Shown: positions 25,616 to 36,917 of the stretch, in pieces
Layout: each line of letters opens with the position of its first letter
Numbering within the stretch: position 1 is the stretch's first letter
Source of the DNA: a bacterium
GTDB taxonomy: Bacteria > Bacillota > Bacilli > Lactobacillales > Streptococcaceae
Assembly: GCA_905221095.1 (NCBI GenBank)
Contig: CAJNBV010000003.1
Location: 1-64,000 of the forward strand
Direction of reading: 5' to 3'
Length of the DNA stretch: 64,000 nucleotides
Made by a program: the position numbers and the translations under genes
Notes under the pieces: generated by a model
What the model saw: only the letters and a program-made list of their open reading frames with translations
Told to the model about the DNA's origin: nothing
Database searches by the model: none

Positions 25616-26125
25616 ATGAAAAAATTAACTATTCGTGATGTTGCAGATATTGCAATCGTCGCTGCTATCTATGTCGTTTTGACTGTTACACCGCCTCTAA
25701 ATGCCATCAGCTATGGTGCTTATCAGTTCCGTATTTCAGAAATGATGAACTTTATGGCTTTTTACAATCCTAAGTACATCATCGGAGTTACCATCGGTTG
25801 TATGATTGCTAATTTCTTTAGCTTCGGACTGCTAGATGTCTTTGTTGGTGGTGGATCAACCCTAGTATTCCTTAGTCTAGGTGTTTGGCTTTTTGCAAAA
25901 TACAGCAAAGATTACCTCTTTAATGGATTGATTCGAAAAGATCATTTCTTTTTTTCAATCCTCTTTTCAATTTCCATGTTTACTATCGCTGCAGAGTTGA
26001 ATATCGTAGCGCAGTTACCATTTTTCCTTACTTGGTTTACAACAGGAGTTGGTGAATTTGCCTCATTGATTATTGGAGCGATTATTATCGGTAAAATTGG
26101 TCGTCGAATCGATTTAAGCAAATAG
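25616..26125 (+). CDS. queT: Queuosine precursor transporter QueT
   Basis: 169 residues, about five TM helices, COG4708 family (YoaK-type S component of an energy-coupling factor transporter). Imports preQ1 or related queuosine precursors. ATG lies 5 bases after the AAAGGAG that is part of the preQ1-II riboswitch, which confirms the substrate class. Confidence 0.93.
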   Translation: MKKLTIRDVADIAIVAAIYVVLTVTPPLNAISYGAYQFRISEMMNFMAFYNPKYIIGVTIGCMIANFFSFGLLDVFVGGGSTLVFLSLGVWLFAKYSKDYLFNGLIRKDHFFFSILFSISMFTIAAELNIVAQLPFFLTWFTTGVGEFASLIIGAIIIGKIGRRIDLSK

Positions 26126-26185
26126 AATTAGATAAGCTAGGTAGCTCTTACCTGGCTTTTTCTTATGGAAAATGTCTAAGGAAAC

Positions 26186-26214
26186 TTGACAAGATTTTCT
26201 AACTATAGTATACT
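26186..26214 (+). promoter_or_regulatory. Promoter of tRNA-Thr
   Basis: TTGACA 26186-26191, 17-base spacer, TATACT 26209-26214; start of the mature tRNA is 11 bases downstream. Confidence 0.82.
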
Positions 26215-26224
26215 TTTTAAGTAA

Positions 26225-26297
26225 GCTGATTTAGCTCAGTTGGCAGAGCGCATCCATGGTAAGGATGAGGTCGCCGGTTCAATCCCGGCAATTAGCA
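26225..26297 (+). tRNA. tRNA-Thr (GGT anticodon)
   Basis: 73 bases. Acceptor GCTGATT pairs with AATTAGC (one G-U); D-loop AGCTCAGTTGGCAGAGC; anticodon stem CATCC/GGATG with loop ATGGTAA, anticodon GGT; T-arm CCGGTTCAATCCCGG. CCA is not encoded. It stands alone with its own promoter and terminator. Confidence 0.95.
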
Positions 26298-26309
26298 TAA
26301 AATAGACAG

Positions 26310-26336
26310 AAAAACCCTTGATTTACAAGGGTTTTT
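26310..26336 (+). terminator. Terminator of tRNA-Thr
   Basis: AAAACCCTTG / CAAGGGTTTTT hairpin. Confidence 0.88.
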
Positions 26337-26408
26337 GTTATGTCTGCCCCAAATTTTTCAAAGATATTTCTATTCAGCTGTGTAAATGAAACTAAAGAGT
26401 TTTGGCTG

Positions 26409-26437
26409 TTGACAAAAGTGATTCTCTTTAGTAGAAT
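26409..26437 (+). promoter_or_regulatory. Promoter of asd leader RNA
   Basis: TTGACA 26409-26414, 17-base spacer, TAGAAT 26432-26437. Confidence 0.82.
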
Positions 26438-26443
26438 AGAAGA

Positions 26444-26588
26444 TGCGATGAGTCGATAGGTAGTCTTCGGACTACTATTGAGCATAAGGAGGTCATAACG
26501 CAGGAGCGGACCTTGATGAGTTGTGTGAACCTGCTCATCACATGAAGATGCCTCTTAGTCCCTGGTCTAACGACTGGGGATTTTTATT
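26444..26588 (+). ncRNA. asd RNA motif
   Basis: About 145 bases between a consensus promoter and a CCCTGGTC / GACTGGGG hairpin with T-run, about 95 bases upstream of asd. Recognisable parts are AGTCGATAGGTAGTCTTCGG hairpin, AAGGAGGTC and GAGCGGACCTTGATGAG. Position and sequence match the lactic-acid-bacterial asd RNA motif, whose ligand or role is not established; it may be an independent small RNA. asd appears to have its own -10 (GTAGTATAATAC) near 26630. Confidence 0.82.
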
Positions 26589-26684
26589 TTCCAAAAAATG
26601 ATGAAAAAGCTTTGCAATTCGTGGAAAAAGTAGTATAATACATCTATTATAGAAATTTTTAGAAAATTCCGAAAGAGGTTACTT

Positions 26685-27761
26685 ATGGGATATACAGTTG
26701 CTGTAGTCGGCGCGACAGGTGCTGTCGGTGCTCAGATGATAAAAATGTTGGAAGAATCAACACTTCCAATCGATAAAATCCGTTTACTTGCTTCTGCACG
26801 TTCAGCAGGCAAGACTTTGAAATTTAAAGACCAAGATATTACGATTGAAGAAACGACTGAGACAGCTTTTGAGGGTGTTGATATTGCTCTCTTTTCAGCA
26901 GGTGGTTCGACATCAGCTAAGTATGCACCATACGCAGTTAAAGCTGGAGCGGTAGTAGTTGATAATACATCTTATTTCCGTCAAAATCCAGACGTACCAT
27001 TGGTTGTTCCAGAGGTCAATGCTCACGCACTTGATGCCCACGACGGTATTATTGCTTGCCCTAACTGTTCAACAATCCAAATGATGGTGGCTCTTGAGCC
27101 AGTTCGCCAAAAATGGGGCTTGGACCGTATCATTGTTTCAACTTACCAAGCAGTTTCAGGTGCTGGTATGGGAGCAATTCTTGAGACACAACGTGAACTT
27201 CGTGAAGTTTTGAATGATGGGGTGAAACCACGTGATTTGCATGCGGAAATCTTACCTTCAGGTGGTGACAAGAAACACTATCCTATCGCTTTTAATGCTC
27301 TTCCACAAATTGATGTCTTCACTGACAATGATTACACTTACGAAGAGATGAAGATGACCAAGGAAACTAAGAAAATCATGGAAGATGATAGCATCGCAGT
27401 GTCTGCAACATGTGTGCGCATTCCAGTCTTGTCAGCTCACTCTGAGTCTGTTTACATCGAAACAAAAGAAGTGGCTCCAATTGAAGAAGTGAAAGCAGCT
27501 ATCGCAGCCTTCCCAGGTGCTGTTCTTGAGGATGATGTAGCTCATCAAATTTATCCTCAAGCTATCAATGCAGTGGGTTCACGTGATACCTTTGTTGGTC
27601 GTATCCGTAAAGACTTGGATGCTGAAAAAGGAATCCACATGTGGGTTGTTTCAGATAACCTTCTCAAAGGTGCTGCTTGGAACTCAGTTCAGATTGCTGA
27701 AACTTTGCACGAACGTGGCTTGGTTCGTCCAACAGCTGAATTGAAATTTGAATTAAAATAG
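26685..27761 (+). CDS. asd: Aspartate-semialdehyde dehydrogenase
   Basis: 358 residues. Reduces aspartyl phosphate to aspartate semialdehyde (NADPH), the branch point to lysine/diaminopimelate, threonine and methionine. Rossmann motif [11 protein letters not shown] at the N-terminus; active-site Cys in [12 protein letters not shown] (about 127-130); late His in [17 protein letters not shown] ribosome site. dapA follows after 55 bases. Confidence 0.97.
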   Translation: MGYTVAVVGATGAVGAQMIKMLEESTLPIDKIRLLASARSAGKTLKFKDQDITIEETTETAFEGVDIALFSAGGSTSAKYAPYAVKAGAVVVDNTSYFRQNPDVPLVVPEVNAHALDAHDGIIACPNCSTIQMMVALEPVRQKWGLDRIIVSTYQAVSGAGMGAILETQRELREVLNDGVKPRDLHAEILPSGGDKKHYPIAFNALPQIDVFTDNDYTYEEMKMTKETKKIMEDDSIAVSATCVRIPVLSAHSESVYIETKEVAPIEEVKAAIAAFPGAVLEDDVAHQIYPQAINAVGSRDTFVGRIRKDLDAEKGIHMWVVSDNLLKGAAWNSVQIAETLHERGLVRPTAELKFELK

Positions 27762-27816
27762 TCATATCGTTTAGGAGTTCAGATGAACTCCTTCTTTGAA
27801 ATAGAGAGGTGTTTTC

Positions 27817-28752
27817 ATGTCTTATCAAGATTTAAAAGAGTGTAAAATCATCACAGCCTTTATTACCCCCTTCCACGAGGATGGTTCCATCAACTTTGAT
27901 GCCATTCCAGCCTTGATTGAGCATTTGTTGGCGCATCATACAGACGGCATTCTTCTAGCTGGGACGACTGCTGAGAGTCCGACCTTGACCCACGATGAGG
28001 AGTTGGAACTCTTTGCGGCTGTACAAAAAGTTGTCAATGGACGTGTTCCTTTGATTGCGGGTGTGGGTACCAATGATACGCGTGATTCTATCGAGTTTGT
28101 CAAAGAAGTAGCAGAATTTGGTGGTTTCGCAGCTGGGCTTGCTATCGTACCTTACTACAACAAACCTTCTCAAGAAGGAATGTACCAGCACTTTAAGGCC
28201 ATTGCAGATGCTTCTGACCTACCAATTATTATCTATAACATTCCAGGGCGTGTAGTTGTCGAGTTGACTCCAGAAACCATGCTTCGCTTGGCTGACCATC
28301 CAAATATCATCGGTGTTAAAGAATGTACCAGCTTGGCTAATATGGCTTACTTGATTGAGCACAAGCCAGAAGAGTTCTTGGTCTATACAGGTGAGGATGG
28401 TGATGCTTTTCATGCCATGAACCTTGGTGCGGACGGGGTTATTTCTGTTGCCTCCCATACAAATGGGGATGAAATGCACGAGATGTTTACAGCCATTGCA
28501 GAAAGCGATATGAAGAAAGCCGCAGCAATTCAGCGTAAATTCATTCCTAAAGTCAATGCCCTCTTCTCTTATCCAAGTCCTGCTCCTGTTAAGGCAGTTC
28601 TGAACTACATGGGATTTGAAGCTGGACCAACTCGTCTACCTCTAGTTCCAGCACCAGAAGAAGATGCCAAACGCATTATCAAAGTTGTTGTAGATGGTGA
28701 CTACGAAGCAACTAAGGCAACTGTAACAGGTGTTTTAAGACCAGATTACTAA
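27817..28752 (+). CDS. dapA: 4-hydroxy-tetrahydrodipicolinate synthase
   Basis: 311 residues, TIM-barrel aldolase. Condenses pyruvate with aspartate semialdehyde, first step of lysine and DAP synthesis. [14 protein letters not shown] loop, Tyr in IIYNIPGR, Schiff-base Lys in IGVKECTS. Probably co-transcribed with asd, whose product it uses. Confidence 0.96.
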   Translation: MSYQDLKECKIITAFITPFHEDGSINFDAIPALIEHLLAHHTDGILLAGTTAESPTLTHDEELELFAAVQKVVNGRVPLIAGVGTNDTRDSIEFVKEVAEFGGFAAGLAIVPYYNKPSQEGMYQHFKAIADASDLPIIIYNIPGRVVVELTPETMLRLADHPNIIGVKECTSLANMAYLIEHKPEEFLVYTGEDGDAFHAMNLGADGVISVASHTNGDEMHEMFTAIAESDMKKAAAIQRKFIPKVNALFSYPSPAPVKAVLNYMGFEAGPTRLPLVPAPEEDAKRIIKVVVDGDYEATKATVTGVLRPDY

Positions 28753-28762
28753 TAAATACAAT

Positions 28763-28793
28763 AAAATCCATGACCGAATGATCATGGATTTTC
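28763..28793. terminator. Bidirectional terminator dapA / mnmE
   Basis: AAAATCCATGA pairs with TCATGGATTTT between converging genes. Confidence 0.85.
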
Positions 28794-30167
28794 CTATTTT
28801 CCTAAACAGAATTGGCTAAAGAGTTGGGTAATAAGTTCATCAGGAGCAGCATCCCCAGTGATTTCTCCGAGAATTTCCCAAGTACGGGTCAAGTCAACTT
28901 GCAACAAATCAACTGGCATACCTAGTTCAAGACCTTGGTTAACAGCCTGTAGGCTTTCAACTGCCTTTTCAATCAAGGAAATGTGACGGGCATTAGACAA
29001 GTAAGTAGCATCTTGCTCAACCAAGCCAGCATTTTCAAAGAAGAGGTTGTTGATTCTCTCTTCAATCTTATCGATATTTTGGTTTTTAAGAACTGAAATG
29101 CGGATGACATCTTCAGGTAGTTCTGAAGTTTCAATTGCTTCAGGAAGATCAGTTTTGTTAAGCAGAATAATGCGATTAGTATCTTGGCTGATTTCTAAGA
29201 GTTGGCAATCTTGGGCGGTCAGTGGTTCACTGGCATTTAATACAAGTAGTACCAAGTCAGCTTCTTTGAGGGCTTTTTTCGAACGCTCGACACCGATTTG
29301 TTCTACGATGTCATCTGTTTCCCGGATACCAGCTGTATCAATCAATTTGAGAGGGACACCGTTGATATTGACGTACTCCTCGATGACATCTCGAGTAGTA
29401 CCAGCAATGTCTGTAACGATAGCCTTGTCCTCACGCAAGAGGTTGTTGAGAAGGCTGGATTTTCCAACGTTGGGACGTCCGATAATAGCAGTTGAAATTC
29501 CTTCACGGAGGATTTTACCGCGACGAGCTGTCCTAAGCAGATTGGTTAGCAATTGCTCAAACTCCATAGTTTTCTCGCGAACTACGGCAGTAGTAGCTTC
29601 CTCAACATCGTCATACTCAGGATAATCAATATTAACCTCGACTTGGGCAAGAGTATTGAGGATTTCTTGACGGGTATTGTTAATCAGGTCAGAAAGGGAG
29701 CCGTCTAATTGCTTAACTGCAATGTTCATAGCCTTGTCTGTCTTGGCACGGATGATATCCATTACCGCCTCTGCCTGTGTCAAATCTACACGACCATTTA
29801 GAAAGGCACGTTTGGTAAATTCACCAGGTTCTGCCAACCGAGCTCCTTCACGAATAGCTAGCTGGAGAATTTCATTGGTCACCGCAATCCCACCGTGGGT
29901 GTTAATCTCGATAATATCCTCACGAGTAAAGGTCTTTGGAGACTTCATAGCTCCAACCATAACCTCGTCCATGACCTTACCAGTAAGAGGGTCAACAATG
30001 TGGCCATAGTTAAGCGTGTGGCTGGCAACCTTGTTCAAGTCTTTTCCTTTGAAAATCTTTTGCGCAATTGCAAAACTGTCTGTTCCGCTCAGGCGGACAA
30101 TACCGATAGCCCCTTCACCTAGTGGAGTCGAGATAGCAGTGATGGTATCAAATTCACGTGTAATCAT
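28794..30167 (-). CDS. mnmE: tRNA modification GTPase MnmE (TrmE)
   Basis: 457 residues from ATG 30167, preceded by AAAGGAAAC; a longer frame to 30218 has no ribosome site and would exceed family length. N-terminal folate-binding domain, helical domain, inserted G domain with [19 protein letters not shown] and NKTD, and the C-terminal catalytic FCLGK. With MnmG installs the cmnm5 group on wobble uridine. Confidence 0.96.
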   Translation of the reverse strand: MITREFDTITAISTPLGEGAIGIVRLSGTDSFAIAQKIFKGKDLNKVASHTLNYGHIVDPLTGKVMDEVMVGAMKSPKTFTREDIIEINTHGGIAVTNEILQLAIREGARLAEPGEFTKRAFLNGRVDLTQAEAVMDIIRAKTDKAMNIAVKQLDGSLSDLINNTRQEILNTLAQVEVNIDYPEYDDVEEATTAVVREKTMEFEQLLTNLLRTARRGKILREGISTAIIGRPNVGKSSLLNNLLREDKAIVTDIAGTTRDVIEEYVNINGVPLKLIDTAGIRETDDIVEQIGVERSKKALKEADLVLLVLNASEPLTAQDCQLLEISQDTNRIILLNKTDLPEAIETSELPEDVIRISVLKNQNIDKIEERINNLFFENAGLVEQDATYLSNARHISLIEKAVESLQAVNQGLELGMPVDLLQVDLTRTWEILGEITGDAAPDELITQLFSQFCLGK

Positions 30168-30298
30168 AATGTTTCCTTTAATAGCTCTTTTCTTGGAATA
30201 TTCCAATTCTCTTTTCAAATTGTAACAAATTTAGGCTATTTCTTCAATGAATGCTACTTGGAGATTGAAAAAGCCTAAGCAATTCTGCTTAAGCTAGC

Positions 30299-30481
30299 TT
30301 ATTTGGTACGCATTTCCCCTTGTGGGAAATAAGTTCCTTCTGGCATGTCGTTGATGATGACATGAACGGCTGATTGAGGGGCTCCAGTGTTGCGGACAAC
30401 CGCTTCCGTTACTTCCTTAGCAAGAGCTTTCTTTTGCTCGAGCGTGCGTCCTTCAAATAAATCGATGCGTACAAATGGCAT
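30299..30481 (-). CDS. 4-oxalocrotonate tautomerase-like enzyme
   Basis: 60 residues from ATG 30481 (GGAGG upstream), so the mature protein begins with catalytic Pro1 (MPFVRIDLFEGR). Typical 4-OT length with EVTEAVVRNTGAPQSAVHV. Physiological substrate in streptococci is unknown. A longer frame to 30496 would bury the proline. Confidence 0.9.
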   Translation of the reverse strand: MPFVRIDLFEGRTLEQKKALAKEVTEAVVRNTGAPQSAVHVIINDMPEGTYFPQGEMRTK

Positions 30482-30604
30482 AATAGCTTCCTCCACTAGT
30501 TTTTGATTTCTTCTATTTTACCACATTTTGCCGTTTAAAGCTTAAGAAAATTATGATATACTAGAATGTAGCAAAAATTTAGAAATGGACGGGAAGCAAG
30601 AAAC

Positions 30605-31204
30605 ATGGCACAGTTGTATTATCGTTATGGGACCATGAACTCTGGTAAGACCATTGAGATTCTCAAAGTGGCCTATAACTATGAGGAGCAAGGAAAAGGT
30701 GTTGTTATTATGACCTCAGCTCTGGATACGCGTGACGGTGTTGGCTATGTGTCGAGTCGTATTGGTATGAAACGCCCTGCCCTTGCGATTGAGAAAACGA
30801 CGGATATCTTTGGCTATATTCGAGACCTGCCAGAAAAACCTTACTGTGTTTTGGTCGATGAAGCCCAGTTTCTCAAGCGTCACCATGTTTACGACCTAGC
30901 TCGTGTTGTTGATGAGTTAGACATACCCGTCATGGCTTTTGGTTTAAAAAATGACTTTCGTAATGAACTGTTCGAAGGTTCCAAATATCTCTTGCTTTTA
31001 GCAGACAAGATCGACGAAATCAAGACTATTTGTCAGTATTGCAAGAAAAAGGCGACCATGGTCTTACGTACGCATGATAGTGTGCCAGTATATGATGGTG
31101 AGCAGATTCAGATTGGTGGCAATGAAACCTATATCTCGGTTTGCCGTAAACATTATTTTGCGCCAATGATAACCTCTAACAAGGAGCAAAACTATGACAA
31201 TTGA
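30605..31204 (+). CDS. tdk: Thymidine kinase
   Basis: 199 residues. P-loop [19 protein letters not shown] (catalytic Glu), zinc-binding cysteines ICQYC and VCRKH near the C-terminus. Phosphorylates thymidine for salvage. First gene of a long plus-strand run; the next ORF overlaps it by 11 bases. Confidence 0.95.
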   Translation: MAQLYYRYGTMNSGKTIEILKVAYNYEEQGKGVVIMTSALDTRDGVGYVSSRIGMKRPALAIEKTTDIFGYIRDLPEKPYCVLVDEAQFLKRHHVYDLARVVDELDIPVMAFGLKNDFRNELFEGSKYLLLLADKIDEIKTICQYCKKKATMVLRTHDSVPVYDGEQIQIGGNETYISVCRKHYFAPMITSNKEQNYDN

Positions 31205-31673
31205 ACTAAGAGATGTTACAATGGAAAATTATTTTGATGTTTTGAATTTGGATGTCAAGGAATATCAAAAACAATTCATTGCAACCAACGCAATTAGTTT
31301 AGCTGAAGCATACGTCTACACTAAAAATGGAGATTTTGTAGCTCCATTGGCAGTTTATGATAATGATGCAATTATAGGTTTTGTGATGATAGCTTATGAT
31401 AAAAAGATCGGAATTAGTAGTGGAAATTATTTACTATTTCGTTTTATGATTGATAAGAATTTTCAAAATCAAGGATATTTTAAATCAATTATGGATAAAG
31501 TGCTGGACTATGTTCGGACAGCGCCAGCAGGTTTAGGCAATAAACTTTGGTTGTCTTATGAACCAGAAAATGAACATGCAAGATCTTGTTACCTCAGTTA
31601 TGGATTTAAAGAAACTGGGGAAATATTTGAGAACGAAGTAGTAGCAATCTATGATTTAACAATTGAGAACTAA
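31194..31673 (+). CDS. GNAT acetyltransferase (spermidine-type)
   Basis: 159 residues. GNAT pattern resembles BltD/SpeG-like spermine/spermidine acetyltransferases: [22 protein letters not shown] for the CoA loop and [19 protein letters not shown] at the end. Usual R-x-x-G-x-G is replaced by QNQGYFK. Starts within tdk; ribosome site AAGGAG lies inside tdk. prfA follows after 9 bases. Confidence 0.8.
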   Translation: MTIELRDVTMENYFDVLNLDVKEYQKQFIATNAISLAEAYVYTKNGDFVAPLAVYDNDAIIGFVMIAYDKKIGISSGNYLLFRFMIDKNFQNQGYFKSIMDKVLDYVRTAPAGLGNKLWLSYEPENEHARSCYLSYGFKETGEIFENEVVAIYDLTIEN

Positions 31674-31682
31674 GGAGAAAAA

Positions 31683-32762
31683 ATGAACATCTATGATCAA
31701 CTACAAGCTGTAGAAGACCGTTATGAAGAACTAGGAGAATTGCTGAGTGACCCTGATGTCGTTTCAGACACCAAGCGTTTCATGGAGCTTTCGAAAGAAG
31801 AGGCTTCAACTCGTGATACGGTGACAGCCTACCGTGAGTACAAACAAGTCCTTCAAAACATCGTTGATGCCGAAGAAATGATTAAGGAATCAGGCGGAGA
31901 TGCGGACTTGGAAGAAATGGCCAAGCAAGAGCTCAAAGATGCCAAGGCTGAAAAAGAAGAATACGAAGAAAAACTAAAAATCTTGCTCCTTCCAAAGGAT
32001 CCAAACGATGACAAGAACATCATCCTTGAAATCCGTGGAGCAGCTGGTGGAGATGAAGCAGCACTTTTCGCTGGGGATTTGCTAACCATGTACCAAAAGT
32101 ATGCAGAAGCCCAAGGCTGGCGCTTTGAAGTTATGGAAGCTTCTATGAACGGTGTCGGTGGTTTTAAAGAAGTCGTTGCCATGGTTTCAGGTCAGTCTGT
32201 TTACTCTAAACTCAAGTACGAATCAGGTGCTCACCGTGTGCAACGTGTCCCTGTGACAGAAAGCCAAGGTCGTGTTCATACTTCGACAGCAACAGTTCTT
32301 GTCATGCCTGAAGTCGAAGAAGTAGAATACGATATTGATCCAAAAGACCTTCGTGTTGATATCTATCACGCATCAGGTGCTGGTGGACAGAATGTCAATA
32401 AGGTTGCGACTGCCGTTCGTATCGTTCACTTGCCAACCAATATCAAGGTTGAGATGCAGGAAGAACGTACCCAGCAGAAGAACCGTGAGAAGGCCATGAA
32501 AATCATCCGTGCGCGTGTCGCTGACCACTTCGCACAAATTGCACAAGATGAACAAGACGCTGAGCGTAAGTCTACTATCGGTACTGGTGACCGTTCAGAA
32601 CGAATCCGTACTTATAACTTCCCACAAAACCGTGTCACAGACCATCGTATCGGCTTGACCCTCCAAAAACTAGATACCATTTTGTCTGGTAAATTGGATG
32701 AAGTTGTGGATGCCTTGATTCTTTATGACCAAACACAAAAATTAGAAGAATTAAACAAATAA
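31683..32762 (+). CDS. prfA: Peptide chain release factor 1
   Basis: 359 residues. Recognises UAA/UAG. GGQ motif in [12 protein letters not shown]; the codon-recognition tripeptide region (around [20 protein letters not shown]) precedes it. GGAG ribosome site. The stop overlaps the ATG of prmC by one base, coupling release factor to its methylase. Confidence 0.97.
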   Translation: MNIYDQLQAVEDRYEELGELLSDPDVVSDTKRFMELSKEEASTRDTVTAYREYKQVLQNIVDAEEMIKESGGDADLEEMAKQELKDAKAEKEEYEEKLKILLLPKDPNDDKNIILEIRGAAGGDEAALFAGDLLTMYQKYAEAQGWRFEVMEASMNGVGGFKEVVAMVSGQSVYSKLKYESGAHRVQRVPVTESQGRVHTSTATVLVMPEVEEVEYDIDPKDLRVDIYHASGAGGQNVNKVATAVRIVHLPTNIKVEMQEERTQQKNREKAMKIIRARVADHFAQIAQDEQDAERKSTIGTGDRSERIRTYNFPQNRVTDHRIGLTLQKLDTILSGKLDEVVDALILYDQTQKLEELNK

Positions 32763-33598
32763 TGAAATTAGCTCAATTATTTTCAGATTTTGAAGAAGAG
32801 TTGATAAGACAAGGAGAGGAAGCTGAAAGCCTCTCTTTTGTCTATCGTAGCCTAAAAAATCTCTCTTTTACTGACTTTGTTTTTGCCCTCCAGCAGGAAG
32901 TGACGGAAGAGGAAGAAGTATTTGTAAAAGGAATTTTCCAACAGTTAGCAGCTCATAAACCGGCCCAGTATATCATTGGAAACGCAGATTTCTATGGAAT
33001 GCAGCTAAAAGTTGATGAGCGAGTATTAATCCCTCGTCCAGAAACAGAGGAGTTGGTGGAGCTTATCCTGGCTGAAAATCCTGAGACGAATCTTTCAGTT
33101 CTGGATATTGGAACAGGTAGTGGAGCTATTGCTCTCGCCTTAGCAAAAAACAGACCAGATTGGTCAGTAACAGCAGCAGATATTTCTAAAGATGCTTTAG
33201 ATTTAGCTAGCGAAAATGCTAAAAAGCAAAATCTTCAAATATTTTTAAAAAAATCTGACTGTTTTACAGAAATTTCTGAAAAATATGATATAATTGTTTC
33301 CAATCCACCCTATATCTCTCGTGAAGATGAGTCAGAGGTCGGTTTGAATGTCTTACATTCGGAGCCTCATCTTGCTCTCTTTGCAGACGAGGATGGCCTA
33401 GCTATTTACCGTAGAATTGCGGAAGATGCAAAAGACTATCTCAAAGATGGTGGTAAGATTTACCTTGAAATTGGATACAAGCAAGGTCAAAGTGTTCCTG
33501 CGTTTTTTAAGAAACATTTTCCTGAAAAAAGAGTACGAACACTCAAGGACCAATTTGGTCAAGATAGGATGGTTGTGGTTGATGATGGACAGAATTAG
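32762..33598 (+). CDS. prmC: Release factor glutamine methyltransferase
   Basis: 278 residues. Methylates Gln of the GGQ motif in release factors. SAM motif LDIGTGSGAIALALA and catalytic NPPY in IVSNPPYISR. Directly coupled to prfA. Confidence 0.95.
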   Translation: MKLAQLFSDFEEELIRQGEEAESLSFVYRSLKNLSFTDFVFALQQEVTEEEEVFVKGIFQQLAAHKPAQYIIGNADFYGMQLKVDERVLIPRPETEELVELILAENPETNLSVLDIGTGSGAIALALAKNRPDWSVTAADISKDALDLASENAKKQNLQIFLKKSDCFTEISEKYDIIVSNPPYISREDESEVGLNVLHSEPHLALFADEDGLAIYRRIAEDAKDYLKDGGKIYLEIGYKQGQSVPAFFKKHFPEKRVRTLKDQFGQDRMVVVDDGQN

Positions 33599-34184
33599 AC
33601 AAGAGTTGGAAAATGGTGGAGCTGTCGTTCTGCCTACAGAGACAGTTTACGGTCTTTTTGCCAAGGCTCTAGACGAAAAAGCAGTTGATCATGTATACCA
33701 GATTAAACGTCGTCCCAGAGACAAGGCACTCAATCTCAATATTGCCTCTTTAGAGGACATCTTGCACTTTTCAAAGAATCAGCCAACTTATCTACAAAAA
33801 CTTGTAGAGACCTTTTTACCAGGTCCCTTAACCATTATACTAGAAGCCAATGACAAAGTTCCTTATTGGGTAAATTCTGGTCTCGCAACGGTGGGATTTC
33901 GGATGCCCAGTCACCCCATTACACTAGATTTGATTAGAGAGACGGGGCCCTTGATTGGACCGTCTGCTAATATCTCAGGTCAGGCAAGTGGCGTAACCTT
34001 TGATCAGATTCTAGAGGATTTTGACCAAGAGGTTTTGGGTCTTGAAGACGATGCTTTTCTAACTGGACAGGATTCTACTATCTTGGACTTGTCTGGAGAT
34101 AAGGTGAAAATCTTACGCCAAGGGGCCATTAAGCGAGAAGATATTCTTGCTCGGTTGCCAGAGGTTTCTTTTGAGGAGGTATGA
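33585..34184 (+). CDS. L-threonylcarbamoyladenylate synthase (Sua5/YwlC/TsaC family)
   Basis: 199 residues from ATG 33585 (33582 is a second adjacent ATG), inside the end of prmC; a much longer upstream frame is only a shadow of prmC. YrdC fold with VVLPTETVYGLF, KRRPRDKALNLNI, and SANISGQ. Forms threonylcarbamoyl-AMP for t6A37 in tRNA. Confidence 0.9.
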   Translation: MDRIRQELENGGAVVLPTETVYGLFAKALDEKAVDHVYQIKRRPRDKALNLNIASLEDILHFSKNQPTYLQKLVETFLPGPLTIILEANDKVPYWVNSGLATVGFRMPSHPITLDLIRETGPLIGPSANISGQASGVTFDQILEDFDQEVLGLEDDAFLTGQDSTILDLSGDKVKILRQGAIKREDILARLPEVSFEEV

Positions 34185-34185
34185 G

Positions 34186-34617
34186 ATGCTAAGAGATTTG
34201 CAAGAAACAGATGTGAAAGCTATATGTGATATAAATCAAGAGGCCTTGGGTTATTCTTTTAGTCTAGAGGAGACAGCTAGTCAACTAACTAGATTATCTC
34301 AAGATGAACATTATTTCCTACTTGGCTATGAGGATGAAGCTAGTCATGTCTTACTTGGATATGTCCACGCTGAGGTCTATGAATCACTTTATTCTAAAGC
34401 AGGATTTAATATTTTAGCCTTAGCAGTTTCACCTCAAGCGCAAGGTCAAGGTATTGGTAAAAGCTTATTACAAGGGTTGGAAAAAGAAGCAAAAAGACGT
34501 GGTTATGGGTTTATCCGCTTAAACTCTGCCGATCATCGTCTGGGGGCTCATGCATTTTATGAAAAAGTTGGTTATACTTGTGATAAAATGCAGAAACGGT
34601 TTATTCGCATCTTTTAG
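34186..34617 (+). CDS. GNAT acetyltransferase (RimI/YitI-like)
   Basis: 143 residues from ATG 34186 with GAGGAGG upstream, one base after the previous stop. Clear CoA loop VSPQAQGQGIGKSLLQ and late HAFYEKVGY. Substrate unknown. Same operon. Confidence 0.88.
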   Translation: MLRDLQETDVKAICDINQEALGYSFSLEETASQLTRLSQDEHYFLLGYEDEASHVLLGYVHAEVYESLYSKAGFNILALAVSPQAQGQGIGKSLLQGLEKEAKRRGYGFIRLNSADHRLGAHAFYEKVGYTCDKMQKRFIRIF

Positions 34618-34678
34618 TTTGATTTTCTAATAAGAAAATTTAACTAATGGACTAGTCACACAATAAAGGAGAAGACCT

Positions 34679-35935
34679 ATGATTTTTGACAAAGATGATT
34701 TTAAAGCATACGATGCTGATCTCTGGAATGCTATTGCCAAAGAAGAAGAACGCCAACAAAACAACATTGAGTTGATTGCTTCGGAAAACGTAGTTTCCAA
34801 GGCTGTTATGGCAGCTCAAGGGTCTATCTTGACGAATAAATACGCCGAAGGTTACCCAGGCCGTCGTTACTATGGTGGAACTGATGTGGTAGACGTTGTA
34901 GAGACTCTAGCTATTGAACGCGCAAAAGAAATTTTCGGCGCTAAATTTGCCAATGTCCAACCTCACTCAGGAAGTCAAGCCAACTGTGCGGCTTACATGG
35001 CCTTGATTGAACCAGGTGATACCGTTATGGGGATGGATTTGGCAGCAGGTGGACACTTGACCCACGGGGCTCCAGTTAGCTTCTCAGGTCAAACCTACAA
35101 CTTTGTTTCTTACAGTGTTGACCCTGAAACGGAACTCTTGGATTTTGATGCTATCTTAAAACAAGCCCAAGAAGTAAAACCAAAATTGATCGTAGCAGGT
35201 GCTTCAGCCTATTCTCAAATTATCGACTTTTCAAAATTCCGTGAAATTGCAGATGCTGTTGGGGCTAAGCTTATGGTCGATATGGCCCATATCGCTGGTT
35301 TGGTTGCAGCTGGTCTTCACCCAAGCCCAGTGCCATACGCTCATATCACGACAACAACGACCCACAAAACCCTTCGTGGTCCTCGTGGTGGTTTGATTTT
35401 GACCAATGATGAAGACTTAGCTAAGAAAATCAATTCAGCTATTTTCCCTGGTATTCAAGGTGGTCCTTTGGAGCATGTTGTGGCTGCTAAGGCTGTTTCC
35501 TTCAAAGAAGTCTTAGATCCAGCCTTCAAGGAATACGCTATCAATGTTATCAAAAACAGCAAGGCTATGGCAGATGTCTTCTTGCAAGACCCTGATTTCC
35601 GTATCATTTCTGGCGGAACTGAAAACCACCTCTTCCTAGTTGATGTAACCAAGGTTGTAGAAAACGGAAAAGTAGCTCAAAACTTGCTGGATGAAGTCAA
35701 TATTACCCTAAATAAAAACTCAATCCCTTACGAAACCTTGTCACCATTCAAGACAAGCGGAATTCGTATCGGATCTGCAGCTATCACTGCACGTGGATTT
35801 GGTGAAGAAGAGAGTCGCAAAGTAGCTGAACTCATCATTAAAACCCTTAAGAATGCAGAAAATGAAGCTGTCTTAGAAGAAGTGAGAAGTGAAGTCAAAG
35901 CATTAACAGATGCCTTCCCACTATACGAGGACTAA
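34679..35935 (+). CDS. glyA: Serine hydroxymethyltransferase
   Basis: 418 residues. PLP enzyme converting serine and THF to glycine and methylene-THF. PLP Lys in [23 protein letters not shown] near the N-terminus; [15 protein letters not shown] ribosome site. Confidence 0.97.
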   Translation: MIFDKDDFKAYDADLWNAIAKEEERQQNNIELIASENVVSKAVMAAQGSILTNKYAEGYPGRRYYGGTDVVDVVETLAIERAKEIFGAKFANVQPHSGSQANCAAYMALIEPGDTVMGMDLAAGGHLTHGAPVSFSGQTYNFVSYSVDPETELLDFDAILKQAQEVKPKLIVAGASAYSQIIDFSKFREIADAVGAKLMVDMAHIAGLVAAGLHPSPVPYAHITTTTTHKTLRGPRGGLILTNDEDLAKKINSAIFPGIQGGPLEHVVAAKAVSFKEVLDPAFKEYAINVIKNSKAMADVFLQDPDFRIISGGTENHLFLVDVTKVVENGKVAQNLLDEVNITLNKNSIPYETLSPFKTSGIRIGSAAITARGFGEEESRKVAELIIKTLKNAENEAVLEEVRSEVKALTDAFPLYED

Positions 35936-35942
35936 AATTTTT

Positions 35943-36917
35943 ATGGACATTTATATTAAGAAAGCCATTATCCATCAGTTCAGTCCGGATGATACCGAGC
36001 TGTTCCTAGCGGATAAGTTTCTCAATATCACTCCAAAAATCGAGGAATACCTACGTAAAAAAATTGAACGTGTGTATTCAGATGAAGCCAAGACTGGGAT
36101 TTTCGAAGAAGAAAATCCCTTCTTCAATCACATCACTGACGATTTGTTGGAGACATCAGTAGCACTGGCTAATCTCTGGAAAGAAGAGTTCAGTATTTCT
36201 GAAAACCTCAAGACCAATGACTTGATTTTTGTGCAATTTTCTAAAGAAGGTGTAGAACATTTTGCTTTCTTACGAATTGCCCTGCGAGAGACCTTGACCC
36301 ATCTCGGTGGAGAAGTTGATAATCCAATCAAGCTAACTCAGAATAACTTGCCGGGATTTGGAACGGGGGCTGATGAGGCCTTGGTGGTCAATCTTCAAAG
36401 TCGCAAGTACCATCTGATTGAAAAACGAATCAAGTACAACGGGGCTTTCTTGAACTATTTTTCAGATAATCTCCTAGCCGTCGTCCCTAAGATTTCTCCT
36501 AAGAAATCTATCAAGGAACTAGAAAAAACGGCCCAGAGGATTGCTGAATCTTTTAATACAGATGATTTTCAATTTCAATCTAAGGTCAAATCAGCAATTT
36601 TTAACAATCTGGAAGAAAGCAATGAATTGTCACCTGAAAAATTGGCCAATGACCTTTTTGACAACAATCTGACGGCTCGCTTAAGCTTTATTGACCAAGT
36701 CAAAGAAGCAGTACCAGAGCCAGTTCAGTTTGATGAAATTGATGCCAGTCGCCAATTAAAGAAATTTGAAAACCAAAAACTCTCCTTGTCAAATGGAATT
36801 GAGCTCATCGTTCCCAATAACGTCTATCAAGACGCCGAGTCTGTTGAGTTTATCCAAAATGACAATGGAACCTACTCTATCTTAATCAAAAATATCGAGG
36901 ATATCCAAAGTAAATAA
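35943..36917 (+). CDS. Nucleoid-associated protein, NdpA/YejK-like
   Basis: 324 residues from ATG 35943; a longer frame starts inside glyA. Matches the nucleoid-associated NA37 family pattern ([27 protein letters not shown], later [10 protein letters not shown]). Role in streptococci unknown. 7 bases after glyA; its stop overlaps the next ATG. Confidence 0.8.
   Translation: MDIYIKKAIIHQFSPDDTELFLADKFLNITPKIEEYLRKKIERVYSDEAKTGIFEEENPFFNHITDDLLETSVALANLWKEEFSISENLKTNDLIFVQFSKEGVEHFAFLRIALRETLTHLGGEVDNPIKLTQNNLPGFGTGADEALVVNLQSRKYHLIEKRIKYNGAFLNYFSDNLLAVVPKISPKKSIKELEKTAQRIAESFNTDDFQFQSKVKSAIFNNLEESNELSPEKLANDLFDNNLTARLSFIDQVKEAVPEPVQFDEIDASRQLKKFENQKLSLSNGIELIVPNNVYQDAESVEFIQNDNGTYSILIKNIEDIQSK

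Noticed and set aside
30016..30225. Plus-strand ORFs opposite mnmE (29047-30225)
   Set aside because: Shadows of a highly conserved gene; no ribosome sites.
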